Of a stretch of DNA of 15,935 nucleotides, positions 1-6,874 are shown piece by piece. Position 1 is the first letter of the stretch; every line of letters starts with the position of its first letter. A model generated the notes under the pieces. That model was not told the origin of the DNA and did no database searches. It worked only from the letters and a program-made list of their open reading frames with translations. The DNA is from Ulvibacter sp047614245 (lineage in GTDB: Bacteria > Bacteroidota > Bacteroidia > Flavobacteriales > Flavobacteriaceae). A program made the position numbers and the translations under genes. Location: NCBI GenBank assembly GCA_047614245.1, contig JBLHIC010000057.1:1-15935 (forward strand), given 5' to 3'.

Positions 1-115
1 TTCGTAGCGCTATATATACTTCGTAATTATTTCTTAAAGCATGTTCAACAATATACTTACCAATAAATCCTGTTGCTCCAGTAATTAAGATTACTTTTTT
101 GGGATTGGCAGTCAT
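1..115 (-). CDS. NAD(P)-dependent epimerase-like reductase, N-terminal part only (candidate ceramide reductase CerR)
   Basis: Only the first 38 codons are present; the gene leaves the window on the left. The ATG is the complement of 113-115. The protein begins MTANPKKVILITGATGFIGK, a beta strand followed by the GATGFIG dinucleotide-binding loop (GxxGxxG) typical of extended short-chain dehydrogenases and epimerases. It starts 4 bp after the stop of the GNAT-fold gene, so it is almost surely translated from the same message as that gene and the serine palmitoyltransferase. In Caulobacter, an NDUFA9/epimerase-like protein (CerR) reduces the keto group of 3-ketoceramide, and the neighbours here make that the most likely role. 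The family is seen directly; the substrate is inferred from context. A sugar epimerase cannot be excluded from 38 residues. Confidence 0.75.
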   Translation of the reverse strand, partial: MTANPKKVILITGATGFIGKYIVEHALRNNYEVYIALR

Positions 116-119
116 TAAA

Positions 120-1241
120 TTAAATATTCTTAATGTAACAACGCCTTCTTTTATGTTGTTCTGAATCAAAGTATTTCCACAAAGACTGAACTTTATGATT
201 ATCTTCTAATTCTATATTGGTTTCAACTTTCTTAATTCCAAATTTAATGGCAGACCTATACAACTCTTCAAGCATAACCACTGCGATGCCCTTATCTTGG
301 TATTCTTTATCTACAGCAATCATATACATATCTAAAGTATCATTTTTGTTTAATGCCTGTAGCATATAATACCAGCCAAAAGGCAACAATTTTCCTTTTG
401 CTTTTTGAAGCGCTTTTGTAAAAGATGGCATTGTAATACTTATTCCTATTAGCTTATCATTCTTGTCTAGTATCAATGACACTAATTCTTTTTTAACAAA
501 ACCAATGTAATTCTTTCCGTAATACTCGACTTGTTTTTTTGAAAGATTTGTATATCCATAAAGGTCTTTATAACCATCGTTAATAAGCTTAAATATATCT
601 GGAATATACTTTTTTAACTCTTTTTTAGATTCAACTTTTAAAGGTCTTACTTGGTATCTTTTTTGAGCAAACTGAGATATTTTCTGAATTTTTAATGGTG
701 GTTCGTCGTTTAATGTAATGGCATATTCTATCCAATCTGTGCTTTTTTCGAAACCAAGTTTTTCTAAATGTGAAATATAGTACTCATGGTTGTAGATTGT
801 TGCCATTGTACTTTCTCTATCGAACCCTTCTATAAGCATTCCTTGCCTGTCTAGATCTGTAAATCCAAAAGGGCCATGAATTGTATTAATTCCTTTTTCT
901 TTTAACCAATTTATTGCAGTTTGCATTAAAGTTTCGGAAACAGCAAAATCATCAATAAAGTCAAAAAAACCAAATCTTGCTATCTTTTTATTAGAATTTT
1001 TTAATTCTTCAGCATTGATAATAGCTGCTATTCTACCAACTACTTGATTATCTTTATACGCTAGCCAATATTTTGTTTCGCAAATAGTATGTGCGGGATT
1101 TTTACCTTTTGTCAAGGTTGAAAGTTCATCGAATTCTAGTGGCGGAGCAAAACACTTATTTTTAGCATATAGCTGATTATAAAAACGAACAAAAGCCTTT
1201 AAACCACTTTTCGTTTCTACCACTTTAACCGATATAGACAT
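120..1241 (-). CDS. GNAT-fold acyltransferase, candidate bacterial ceramide synthase (bCerS-like)
   Basis: A 373-residue cytoplasmic protein, too long for a simple GNAT acetyltransferase. The C-terminal half carries the acyl-CoA pyrophosphate loop of the GNAT fold: strand DMYMIAVDKEY, then QDKGIA at residues 315-320 (the Q/RxxGxG/A motif), followed by a helix and the strand VETNIELEDN. The N-terminal half holds GPFGFTDLDRQGMLIEGFD at 123-141, a block I associate with long GNAT-like proteins of Bacteroidota. No signal peptide or membrane segment is seen. The start overlaps the 3' end of spt by 17 bp, and the epimerase-like gene follows 4 bp after the stop. GNAT-like proteins of this kind are the acyl-CoA-dependent ceramide synthases of bacterial sphingolipid synthesis, where they N-acylate 3-ketosphinganine. 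The fold is well supported; the ceramide synthase role rests on gene order and length. N-acylation of a sulfonolipid base is an alternative. Confidence 0.8.
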   Translation of the reverse strand: MSISVKVVETKSGLKAFVRFYNQLYAKNKCFAPPLEFDELSTLTKGKNPAHTICETKYWLAYKDNQVVGRIAAIINAEELKNSNKKIARFGFFDFIDDFAVSETLMQTAINWLKEKGINTIHGPFGFTDLDRQGMLIEGFDRESTMATIYNHEYYISHLEKLGFEKSTDWIEYAITLNDEPPLKIQKISQFAQKRYQVRPLKVESKKELKKYIPDIFKLINDGYKDLYGYTNLSKKQVEYYGKNYIGFVKKELVSLILDKNDKLIGISITMPSFTKALQKAKGKLLPFGWYYMLQALNKNDTLDMYMIAVDKEYQDKGIAVVMLEELYRSAIKFGIKKVETNIELEDNHKVQSLWKYFDSEQHKRRRCYIKNI

Positions 1242-2439
1242 TCCCGTTTAGTTGTTTTGTGTAGTATTCTATTGTTTTTGCTATTTCTTCTACAGCAAAA
1301 CAGATTTGTTCTTTATTATGTGCTGAAGTCAAAGAAAAACGCAGTAAAGCATCTGAATCCTTTACCGCTGGCGCCACAACAGGATTTACATAAATACCGT
1401 TTTCGAAAAGTCTGTTTGCTACTTTAAAAGTTTTAAAGCTATTTCTAATATATATAGGTATAATTGGAGTTTCAGAATTCCCTATATCCAATCCACAGGC
1501 TTTGATTTTCTTGATAGCATAATGAGTGTTCTCCCATAATTTTTCGTTAAAACTCGAATCAGTCTTCATTATTTTTAACGCTGCTAATGCACTTGCTGTT
1601 GAAGCTGGTGGCAAACTAGCACTAAACATAAAAGATCTTGAAGCGTGGCTTAAATACTCTATCATATCTGCATCTCCTGCTATAAATCCTCCAACAGAGG
1701 CTAATGATTTACTGAAAGTTCCGCCAATTAAATCAACTTCTTTAGATACTCCAAAATGTGAAGCAGTACCAGATCCATTTTTACCAATAACACCAATTGC
1801 ATGAGCACAATCTACCATTGTTATGGCATTTTTCTTTTTACCTGCTTCTATAATTTTATCTAATTTAGTGATATCTCCATCCATTGAAAAAATACCATCT
1901 GAAATTATTAAATTTTTAGAACCATCGTTTGGACATAACTCAAGCTTTTTTGATAAATCATCCATATCGTTATGCTTATACTTTATCCGTTTAGCAAAAC
2001 TTAATTGGCAACCATCGATAATTGAAGCGTGGTTTAGTTCATCTATAAAAATACGATCGTCTTTACCCGCAATGGCTGGAATAACTCCAGAATTAACTGT
2101 ATAGCCTGTTGAAAAAACAATGACGGCTTCTTTTTCTAAAAAGTCCTTTAGCTCGTCTTCTAATTCTCTATGAAGATCTAAAGTACCGTTCATAAAACGA
2201 CTACCTGTACAAGATGTACCATACTTACTTATGGCTTCTTGTGCGGCTTTTTTAATATCTGGATGATTATTTAAGCCTAAATAATTATTAGACCCAAACA
2301 TTAACACTTTTTTATCTCCAAAAAAGGCAATATCTGTTTGAGGTGAATTCACTTCTTTAAAAAAAGGATATAAACCTTCCGATTTTAAGAATTGTGTTTT
2401 CTTTGTGAGTTCGCTTTTTTCAATAAAACTATACTTCAT
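1225..2439 (-). CDS. spt: Serine palmitoyltransferase-type PLP enzyme (alpha-oxoamine synthase family)
   Basis: A 404-residue enzyme, the usual length of soluble bacterial alpha-oxoamine synthases. These condense an amino acid with an acyl thioester; serine palmitoyltransferase makes 3-ketosphinganine from serine and palmitoyl-CoA, the first step of sphingolipid synthesis. The PLP site is complete: DELNHAS with the ring-stacking His137, DGIFSMDGD at 181-189, VDCAHAIG with Asp210 and His213, and GTFSKS with the Schiff-base Lys244, followed by ASVGGF. The N-terminal FGSNNYLGL block at 48-56 is also typical. There is no signal peptide, so it is cytosolic. It is the first gene of a minus-strand operon with the GNAT-fold and epimerase-like genes, and 171 bp separate it from the DUF5686 gene upstream. 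Close relatives make other products: 8-amino-7-oxononanoate synthase (biotin), 2-amino-3-ketobutyrate ligase (threonine), and the cysteate enzyme of sulfonolipid synthesis. The neighbours favour a lipid role, and the cysteate enzyme is the main competitor. Confidence 0.85.
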   Translation of the reverse strand: MKYSFIEKSELTKKTQFLKSEGLYPFFKEVNSPQTDIAFFGDKKVLMFGSNNYLGLNNHPDIKKAAQEAISKYGTSCTGSRFMNGTLDLHRELEDELKDFLEKEAVIVFSTGYTVNSGVIPAIAGKDDRIFIDELNHASIIDGCQLSFAKRIKYKHNDMDDLSKKLELCPNDGSKNLIISDGIFSMDGDITKLDKIIEAGKKKNAITMVDCAHAIGVIGKNGSGTASHFGVSKEVDLIGGTFSKSLASVGGFIAGDADMIEYLSHASRSFMFSASLPPASTASALAALKIMKTDSSFNEKLWENTHYAIKKIKACGLDIGNSETPIIPIYIRNSFKTFKVANRLFENGIYVNPVVAPAVKDSDALLRFSLTSAHNKEQICFAVEEIAKTIEYYTKQLNGNVYIG

Positions 2440-2610
2440 TCTTTACAAGAATTTAATCTACAAGCCCTTATGAACAAAAGAGTCTTAATATTTATAAGCA
2501 AATAATGCTCTATTATTTAATTCTATTAGTTAAATCTAAAATAGTCCGGGAAGATATCAATTTCTATTCGAATAGCCAATTATTATTTTAAACTAAATTA
2601 TTTGTACCAT
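2440..2610. other. Intergenic region upstream of the sphingolipid operon
   Basis: 171 very AT-rich bases between the DUF5686 stop and the spt start. It should carry the spt promoter, but I find no full TAnnTTTG box on the minus strand. A perfect 12-bp palindrome, CTATTCGAATAG, lies at 2564-2575 and could be an operator or chance. No clear intrinsic terminator for the DUF5686 gene is visible, so read-through into spt is possible. Confidence 0.4.
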
Positions 2611-5112
2611 CTAGAAACTAACTTCAATTCTCAACTTAACACCGTGTTTTGAAGATATTTGGTTAAAAAAAGCAGCTGAATTTAATCGTCTAACATATTC
2701 TATACGTAAAACTTTAAATATATTGCCAACACCAAGTCCTGCTTCCATATAAGGCTCTTTTCCTAGTTCCACTAGCCCAATTGGGGCTGCGAAAAATTGA
2801 CTATGATTATCTCTTAGAGTACCATAAAATGCTTTAAAAGACATGGATTCTCTAATGTTTAAATTAGACAGCCAAGATATTTTATTAAAAATGAACCCCC
2901 CTCCATTAAAGCTTAAGTGTAAACTAGCATAGGCGTCTGAAGAAAATGAGGTTGGGTCTAATAAATTATAATTAAATCTTGCTAAACCAATACTTTGATT
3001 TCCGCTTGGATTATTTAATAATGGATATGGTACTTCACCAAAAATATATCCTGCATCCACAAATGCTTTGATAAATGTAGCCCCTAATAAAAATTTCTTT
3101 TTAACCGATGCGTTTAAACGCGCATAATATTTTGAATAGTCACTAGAATTATCAATTATTTTATTCTGCCCTACTTCTGCTGTAACATGATATACTGGTT
3201 TTGTTGTACCATAATATATTCTAGAAAAAAACTGTTGATCAAAGTTACGTGCCTGTGAGTATCTTATATCAATTAAAGCACCTGCACTTCTAAAGCCTTC
3301 TACGTTTATTGAATTATGATTTAACCTATTGAATTCGTTTTCTTTAAATCTATTATAAAATGGTCTAACTAAATAGCGAATATTCTCTGTGGCATCATAA
3401 GATAAACTTAATTCGATATGTTTTCGTCTTAATAAGGCAAAATTTAAATTGCTGTTATTAGCAAAAACAGAAAGTATGTTTCCGCCACCTCTAGAATAAG
3501 GGTTTTCTTGAACAAATTCTATATATCTACTTTGTGCGATTGACTCAAAATCGTCTGAATACCTAGCTGACAACACAGTTCTGTTGTCTAATGGTAGTAA
3601 CCATTCAGCACTTAGTCCGTATTTAAAATCTTTATCTTTAAAACCATAACCGATGTAGCCACCTACATCAAAATTTTTTGACATTTTTTCACTGGTTCTA
3701 AGCGGTAATGTAACCCGAGAACCTTCTATCCCGTTTTTATAATAGAAATCAAAATATGGGCCTAAATCGAATTTATTTAAGTTGTAATAACCATTTAAAG
3801 TCATCGCTCCAAAACGATCTATAAACTTAATATAGCCATTGTTTTTTAACTCTCTAATGCCTGTTATTGCTCTAAACTCTAGAGAATCTAGTTTGGTTTC
3901 TCCTTCTTCTATACTAATTGAAATAGATTCACCTATTATTGGGTTTTTAATTTCTATTGTTTCATCTTCGTCGTAATCTAGTTCAAAATCTGTAAATTTT
4001 TGATGTTTTTGAACAGAGAAGTAACGACCTTCTTTCTTCTTAGAATTAACAAACGAAAATTCTGTTTTCGATTTTTGAGATTTTACATACCAGTTTTTAT
4101 CTCCAACTTTATCGTACTCAACCTCAAATGACAGTTTTTTAATAAAATTTACGTTAGCGACTATAGGTAAAGTAGCTTCTAATTCTGTCAAAGCAAAGGC
4201 TTTAGACTCTACCCAAAAACTACCATCAAATGCAACACTTTTTTCGTTTTTAGGGTAGTATTCGAATTTATAGTGTTTTACATTGTCAATCACGGTACTA
4301 TCTGACAAATAGATTCTATAATGTGTTTTATAATTTGACGAGATTGGACTTTGGAAGCTTCGACCTAATAAATCTATATTCTCATCATAAAAGTTAATAT
4401 TTTGAGTTATTTTTTTATTAATTGTTGTTTTAACAAGACTTGTTAGCTGCTCTAATGTCCCTTCTTGTTCTATACTAATAATTTGTTCATTATTAATATT
4501 TTTATTTTGATTAAAACGATGCCTAATAATTTCTTTAGACAATAAAATAGGCATCATAACTGTAGAGTCACTCTCTACTATAAAAGCGGTTTTATTCTTT
4601 TTAAATCTACGCTTTTCAACAATACTCTTATCTAAATTTGCTAAAAAAACAGACAATAAAGCTGTTTCGTTATACTGTGATTTCTTTATTTTACTTGGGT
4701 CGTTATATCTTTTATTTATTAAAATTTGACGCATTAAATATTCGTCATAGCTGCTAATATCTGCAGTAAGTACAACTTCTTTTAAAGATTCTGAGCTTCT
4801 ATCTAAGTAAACAATACTTTTAGCCTTAAAGTTTTTAACGGCTATTATCTTTGTCTTATACCCAACAAAACTAAAAACTATAGAGTCGTTTTTAGAAATA
4901 TCTAAATTAGATTTTAGTTTAAATTTTCCATCAATATCTGATATTCCACCAATAGAAGTACCTTTAATGAGTATATTAACAAAGGGCAAACTCGTATTAT
5001 CTTCGGCATCTATAACAGTGCCAATAATACGTTGTCCAAATACTGCATTTGAAGAAATAAGTATTATTATTAGAATTAATAACTTATTAATTCTTTTATC
5101 CTTTAGGCTCAT
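2611..5112 (-). CDS. DUF5686 family outer-membrane beta-barrel protein with carboxypeptidase-regulatory-like N-terminal domain
   Basis: An 833-residue exported protein of unknown function, matching the DUF5686 architecture widespread in Bacteroidota. A signal peptide covers about residues 1-26 (positive N-terminus, LLILIIILIS core, cleavage near VFG-Q). Residues about 28-115 form a beta-sandwich of the CarboxypepD_reg-like type: RIIGTVIDAEDNTSLPFVNI, then SIGGISDIDGKFKL, as in the N-terminal extension of SusC-like proteins. The remainder is long and rich in alternating aromatic and polar strands and ends with a terminal phenylalanine (RIEVSF), the usual C-terminal signature of outer-membrane barrels. 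The start overlaps the end of the DUF2147 gene by 17 bp, so the two are probably co-translated. There is no plug-type TonB box that I can recognise, so I would not call it a TonB-dependent transporter. Family assignment is confident; the role is unknown. Confidence 0.85.
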   Translation of the reverse strand: MSLKDKRINKLLILIIILISSNAVFGQRIIGTVIDAEDNTSLPFVNILIKGTSIGGISDIDGKFKLKSNLDISKNDSIVFSFVGYKTKIIAVKNFKAKSIVYLDRSSESLKEVVLTADISSYDEYLMRQILINKRYNDPSKIKKSQYNETALLSVFLANLDKSIVEKRRFKKNKTAFIVESDSTVMMPILLSKEIIRHRFNQNKNINNEQIISIEQEGTLEQLTSLVKTTINKKITQNINFYDENIDLLGRSFQSPISSNYKTHYRIYLSDSTVIDNVKHYKFEYYPKNEKSVAFDGSFWVESKAFALTELEATLPIVANVNFIKKLSFEVEYDKVGDKNWYVKSQKSKTEFSFVNSKKKEGRYFSVQKHQKFTDFELDYDEDETIEIKNPIIGESISISIEEGETKLDSLEFRAITGIRELKNNGYIKFIDRFGAMTLNGYYNLNKFDLGPYFDFYYKNGIEGSRVTLPLRTSEKMSKNFDVGGYIGYGFKDKDFKYGLSAEWLLPLDNRTVLSARYSDDFESIAQSRYIEFVQENPYSRGGGNILSVFANNSNLNFALLRRKHIELSLSYDATENIRYLVRPFYNRFKENEFNRLNHNSINVEGFRSAGALIDIRYSQARNFDQQFFSRIYYGTTKPVYHVTAEVGQNKIIDNSSDYSKYYARLNASVKKKFLLGATFIKAFVDAGYIFGEVPYPLLNNPSGNQSIGLARFNYNLLDPTSFSSDAYASLHLSFNGGGFIFNKISWLSNLNIRESMSFKAFYGTLRDNHSQFFAAPIGLVELGKEPYMEAGLGVGNIFKVLRIEYVRRLNSAAFFNQISSKHGVKLRIEVSF

Positions 5113-5530
5113 CTTTTTTATCTAATTTTATTCTCTTATATAAAATATCATCCCATAAAAAAGCCCAATACCCTATGGCTTTAATAGTATCTTTACCTTG
5201 TAATTTTATCACTCCTCTGTAGGTTCTATCTACTAATGGATCATAGATTTTTCCTTTGCCCCATTTTAGCTCACCTGTTTCGGTTAAACCATACATTACC
5301 TTGATTCCTTTTTTTGGCTTATTCTTTTCCCATTCGCCATTTTCTTTTTGAAACCCAACTAAATAGCCTTCTGGCATTTTATTTGCGTCTAATTGAATTC
5401 TTACAACCATATTATCATCTTCATCACAGGATTTCCAATAGCCAATAATATCATTTTTTTCTTGAGCATAAGAACACAATCCAAACACCAAAAATAGCAC
5501 TGCTATCTTACTTTTTTTATTAATAATCAT
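5096..5530 (-). CDS. DUF2147 domain secreted protein
   Basis: A 144-residue protein with an N-terminal signal peptide (about residues 1-22, hydrophobic IAVLFLVFGL, cleavage after SYA before Gln23), so periplasmic or outer-membrane associated. The mature part has the DUF2147 layout: IIGYWKS near the start (the conserved G-x-W), a central block ending LKWGKGKIYDPLVDRTYRG at 88-106 with the GKIYDP core, the strand VIKLQGKDTIKAIGYW, and the closing LYKRI. DUF2147 proteins are small beta-rich proteins of unknown biochemical function. The gene is first in a two-gene minus-strand unit and overlaps the DUF5686 barrel gene by 17 bp, which suggests the two work on the same envelope process. Its ATG lies only 4 bp after the stop of an HsdM remnant, so its original upstream context has been disrupted and its present promoter is unclear. 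Confidence 0.85.
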   Translation of the reverse strand: MIINKKSKIAVLFLVFGLCSYAQEKNDIIGYWKSCDEDDNMVVRIQLDANKMPEGYLVGFQKENGEWEKNKPKKGIKVMYGLTETGELKWGKGKIYDPLVDRTYRGVIKLQGKDTIKAIGYWAFLWDDILYKRIKLDKKDEPKG

Positions 5531-5534
5531 AATA

Positions 5535-5717
5535 TTATTGCAAAACAGGATATATATTTTCCGTAGTGCTGTTGTAGAATAGGTTCTTGCCTAGTTCAAT
5601 AACAGTATCTACAAGGTTATTCTTAATCATTTTCTTATGCATTTCTGCTTCGGAATCTCTGAACAAAACCCCATTAGGCTATATAGCAATGCTACCTCCA
5701 CTATCGGGCTTAGACTC
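5535..5717 (-). pseudogene. Remnant of a type I restriction-modification methylase subunit (HsdM)
   Basis: Read on the minus strand from 5717 to 5535, one frame gives DSGGSIAI, a TAG stop (complement of 5679-5681), then PNGVLFRDSEAEMHKKMIK, NNLVDTVIELGKNLFY, NSTTENIYPVL and a stop at 5535-5537. This follows the HsdM/N-6 methylase segment that lies after the catalytic NPPF/Y motif: GG-x-AIVLPNGVLFR, then E-x-IRKK-I, then DLV-x-V-I-LP-x-NLFY. The match of spacing and order is good. The reading frame contains an internal stop, has no start, lacks the SAM-binding and NPPY motifs, and carries only about 60 codons, so it is a fragment and not functional. No HsdS or HsdR piece is seen beside it. The homology is by eye; a profile search of the translation against N6_Mtase would settle it. 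Confidence 0.7.
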
Positions 5718-6230
5718 TTATTGATGTTTTTATCGTTCATTAGAGTTATTACAAATCAGTTAATCCCTCTAATCAAATCGGCACAATGTTAACTTAAACA
5801 TTTTTTGACAATTACTTAAAATTAAATATATCACTCTGTACGTTTATTTGCAGCCTTTAAAAAGACGAATGAAATATTAGAAATTATATAATTTATGGAG
5901 AATATAAATCTAATAAACAATTATTAAATATAGCCAAAGAAACTAGAGTTTTTCAGAGAAAATATAACGTGCTTGTATAAAGCAGATTACGACAATTATC
6001 TTCTTCAGAAAAATAGCAAATAAACAAATTTTTCTTTTATGCGCATTGGATTTATTTCAGCTAGGTAATATTGATTCTGTCAGTACAATCAGTTTTAAGG
6101 CAGTAAGAATACTATTTTTGAAGAACGAGATTAATACTTTTCATCGGACATGCCATTATCCTAAATATTCACACTCTAAAACAAATGCCTTGAGTGTGGT
6201 GCAGCTAAGGTCTATAAATTAGATAGTTAT
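5718..6230. other. Region without an intact gene, probably decayed coding DNA
   Basis: No ATG-started gene of reasonable length is visible on either strand. On the plus strand a frame is free of stops from 5968 to 6222 (84 codons, no ATG, containing ALDLFQLGNIDSVSTISFK), preceded by a shorter open frame ending at about 5980 that includes LLNIAKETRVFQRKYNVLV. In DNA this rich in A and T such a run is longer than expected by chance, so it may be the remains of a gene. I recognise no family. A 7-bp inverted repeat, CACACTC/GAGTGTG, lies near 6169-6198. Confidence 0.3.
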
Positions 6231-6263
6231 GGAAGCCTTTGCCGCAATGTAGAGGCTTTTTTT
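6231..6263 (+). terminator. Possible intrinsic terminator upstream of the tRNA
   Basis: AAGCCT at 6233-6238 pairs with AGGCTT at 6253-6258 around a 14-base loop, and the stem can be lengthened by two G-T pairs. It is followed by a run of T to 6263. The shape suits a plus-strand terminator, yet no intact plus-strand gene precedes it. It may belong to the decayed gene on its left and now insulate the tRNA. Confidence 0.35.
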
Positions 6264-6285
6264 ATGGCACATTTTGTTTTACTTT

Positions 6286-6293
6286 TATATTTG
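6286..6293 (+). promoter_or_regulatory. Bacteroidota -7 box (TATATTTG), likely for tRNA-Arg
   Basis: TATATTTG matches the Bacteroidota -7 consensus TAnnTTTG at all fixed positions and lies 47 bases before the tRNA, which leaves a plausible leader of about 40 bases. The nearest upstream TTTG (6273-6276) is too close to be a standard -33 element, so the upstream half of the promoter is not evident. Confidence 0.4.
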
Positions 6294-6340
6294 CCAATCG
6301 ACCCTGAGGTGCAAAAAAGATTAGCTGTCACTTTTATAAT

Positions 6341-6412
6341 GGTCTCATAGTTCAACGGATAGAATAGGAGTTTCCTAAACTCTAGATCCAGGTTCGATTC
6401 CTGGTGAGACTA
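6341..6412 (+). tRNA. tRNA-Arg (anticodon CCT)
   Basis: A complete 72-base cloverleaf. The acceptor stem GGTCTCA (6341-6347) pairs with TGAGACT (6405-6411), with one G-T pair at the end, and the discriminator is A6412. The D stem is GTTC/GAAT (6350-6353 with 6362-6365). The anticodon stem GGAGT/ACTCT (6367-6371 with 6379-6383) encloses the loop TTCCTAA, giving anticodon CCT at 6374-6376, which reads AGG (arginine). The T stem CCAGG/CCTGG (6388-6392 with 6400-6404) encloses TTCGATT. CCA is not encoded. The flanks are scarred: decayed DNA lies upstream, and part of the T arm and acceptor stem is repeated about 97 bp downstream. Confidence 0.95.
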
Positions 6413-6506
6413 CGAAGAAGGATTGAGGTATGTGCGAAGAGCATTGAGCCATTAGCCTCTGAATTGAAGTTTATGCTTGGCTTAGTCGAGGTGATTCCTG
6501 GTGAGA
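6396..6506 (+). repeat. 14-bp direct repeat of the tRNA-Arg 3' end (att-like)
   Basis: GATTCCTGGTGAGA occurs inside the tRNA at 6396-6409 and again, without mismatch, at 6493-6506. The similarity extends leftward if two bases are skipped (AGGTTCGATT against AGGTGATT). An exact 14-base match so close by is not expected by chance. Duplication of a tRNA 3' end is the usual mark of site-specific integration by tyrosine recombinases; here only about 83 bases separate the copies and no integrase is present, so it would be a collapsed or excised element. A partial deletion of a second tRNA copy would also explain it. Confidence 0.7.
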
Positions 6507-6527
6507 TCTCAAAAGCTTCCTGCAATT

Positions 6528-6858
6528 TTAATAAAATAAAAAGGAAGCTGCTGTTATTATCCCTAATGCTATTGGCAATACAAATAATATATATATAAAA
6601 GTGACCATTCCGGTTTTAATAAGACTGAGAAAGTAGCCATGGCGATAAAATTTCTTAATGGCTAATAATAAGTAAAAGTAGGTCAATAATGCAACGATCA
6701 AAGAAATCCAGCTGGGTAGATTCCAGATGTAATTTGCCGCTAAAATAATACCCAGTACTACAAATAAAAACTAAATACCAAATGATGTGCGAAACTTCAG
6801 CCTGAAGCGATTTAATTAATAAATAACCTGTAGCAATGGAATTCTGGAATGGATACAA
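6528..6858 (-). pseudogene. Frameshifted C-terminal remnant of a polytopic membrane protein (DUF3667-like)
   Basis: On the minus strand the frame entering at 6858 reads NSIATGYLLIKSLQAEVSHI and IWYLVFI. Near a short T run (complement of about 6758-6775) the sense passes to another frame, which continues VLGIILAANYIWNLPSWISL, IVALLTYFYLLLAIKKFYRH, GYFLSLIKTGMVTFIYILF, VLPIALGIITAASFLFY and a stop at 6528-6530. Joined, the two frames give three to four hydrophobic helices with a basic A-x-K+FY+ loop, resembling the C-terminal third of Bacteroidota DUF3667 membrane proteins. A stop at 6859-6861 and the next gene's end at 6875 mean the N-terminal part is missing. It is therefore both truncated and frameshifted. 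The family name is tentative; the frameshifted membrane-protein nature is well supported. Confidence 0.65.
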
Positions 6859-6874
6859 TCACTCTATTATTTAT

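Noticed and set aside
1526..2104. Two plus-strand open frames of about 92 codons each
   Set aside because: Both lie wholly inside the spt gene on the opposite strand, whose motifs are complete; they are antisense shadows.
2564..2575. Palindrome CTATTCGAATAG as an operator
   Set aside because: A 12-bp palindrome in AT-rich DNA can occur by chance and there is no second copy or regulator gene; mentioned only in the intergenic entry.
6513..6550. Hairpin AGCTTCC/GGAAGCT as terminator of the membrane-protein remnant
   Set aside because: It is only 7 bp long with a 22-base loop and only a short T run; too weak to call.
6404..6598. Plus-strand open frame of 64 codons starting inside the tRNA
   Set aside because: It begins within the tRNA 3' end, has no family resemblance and runs antisense to the membrane-protein remnant.
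6655..6858. A 67-codon minus-strand gene
   Set aside because: It would need a TTG start directly after a stop, and its hydrophobic sense is lost halfway and resumes in another frame; it is better explained as a frameshifted remnant.
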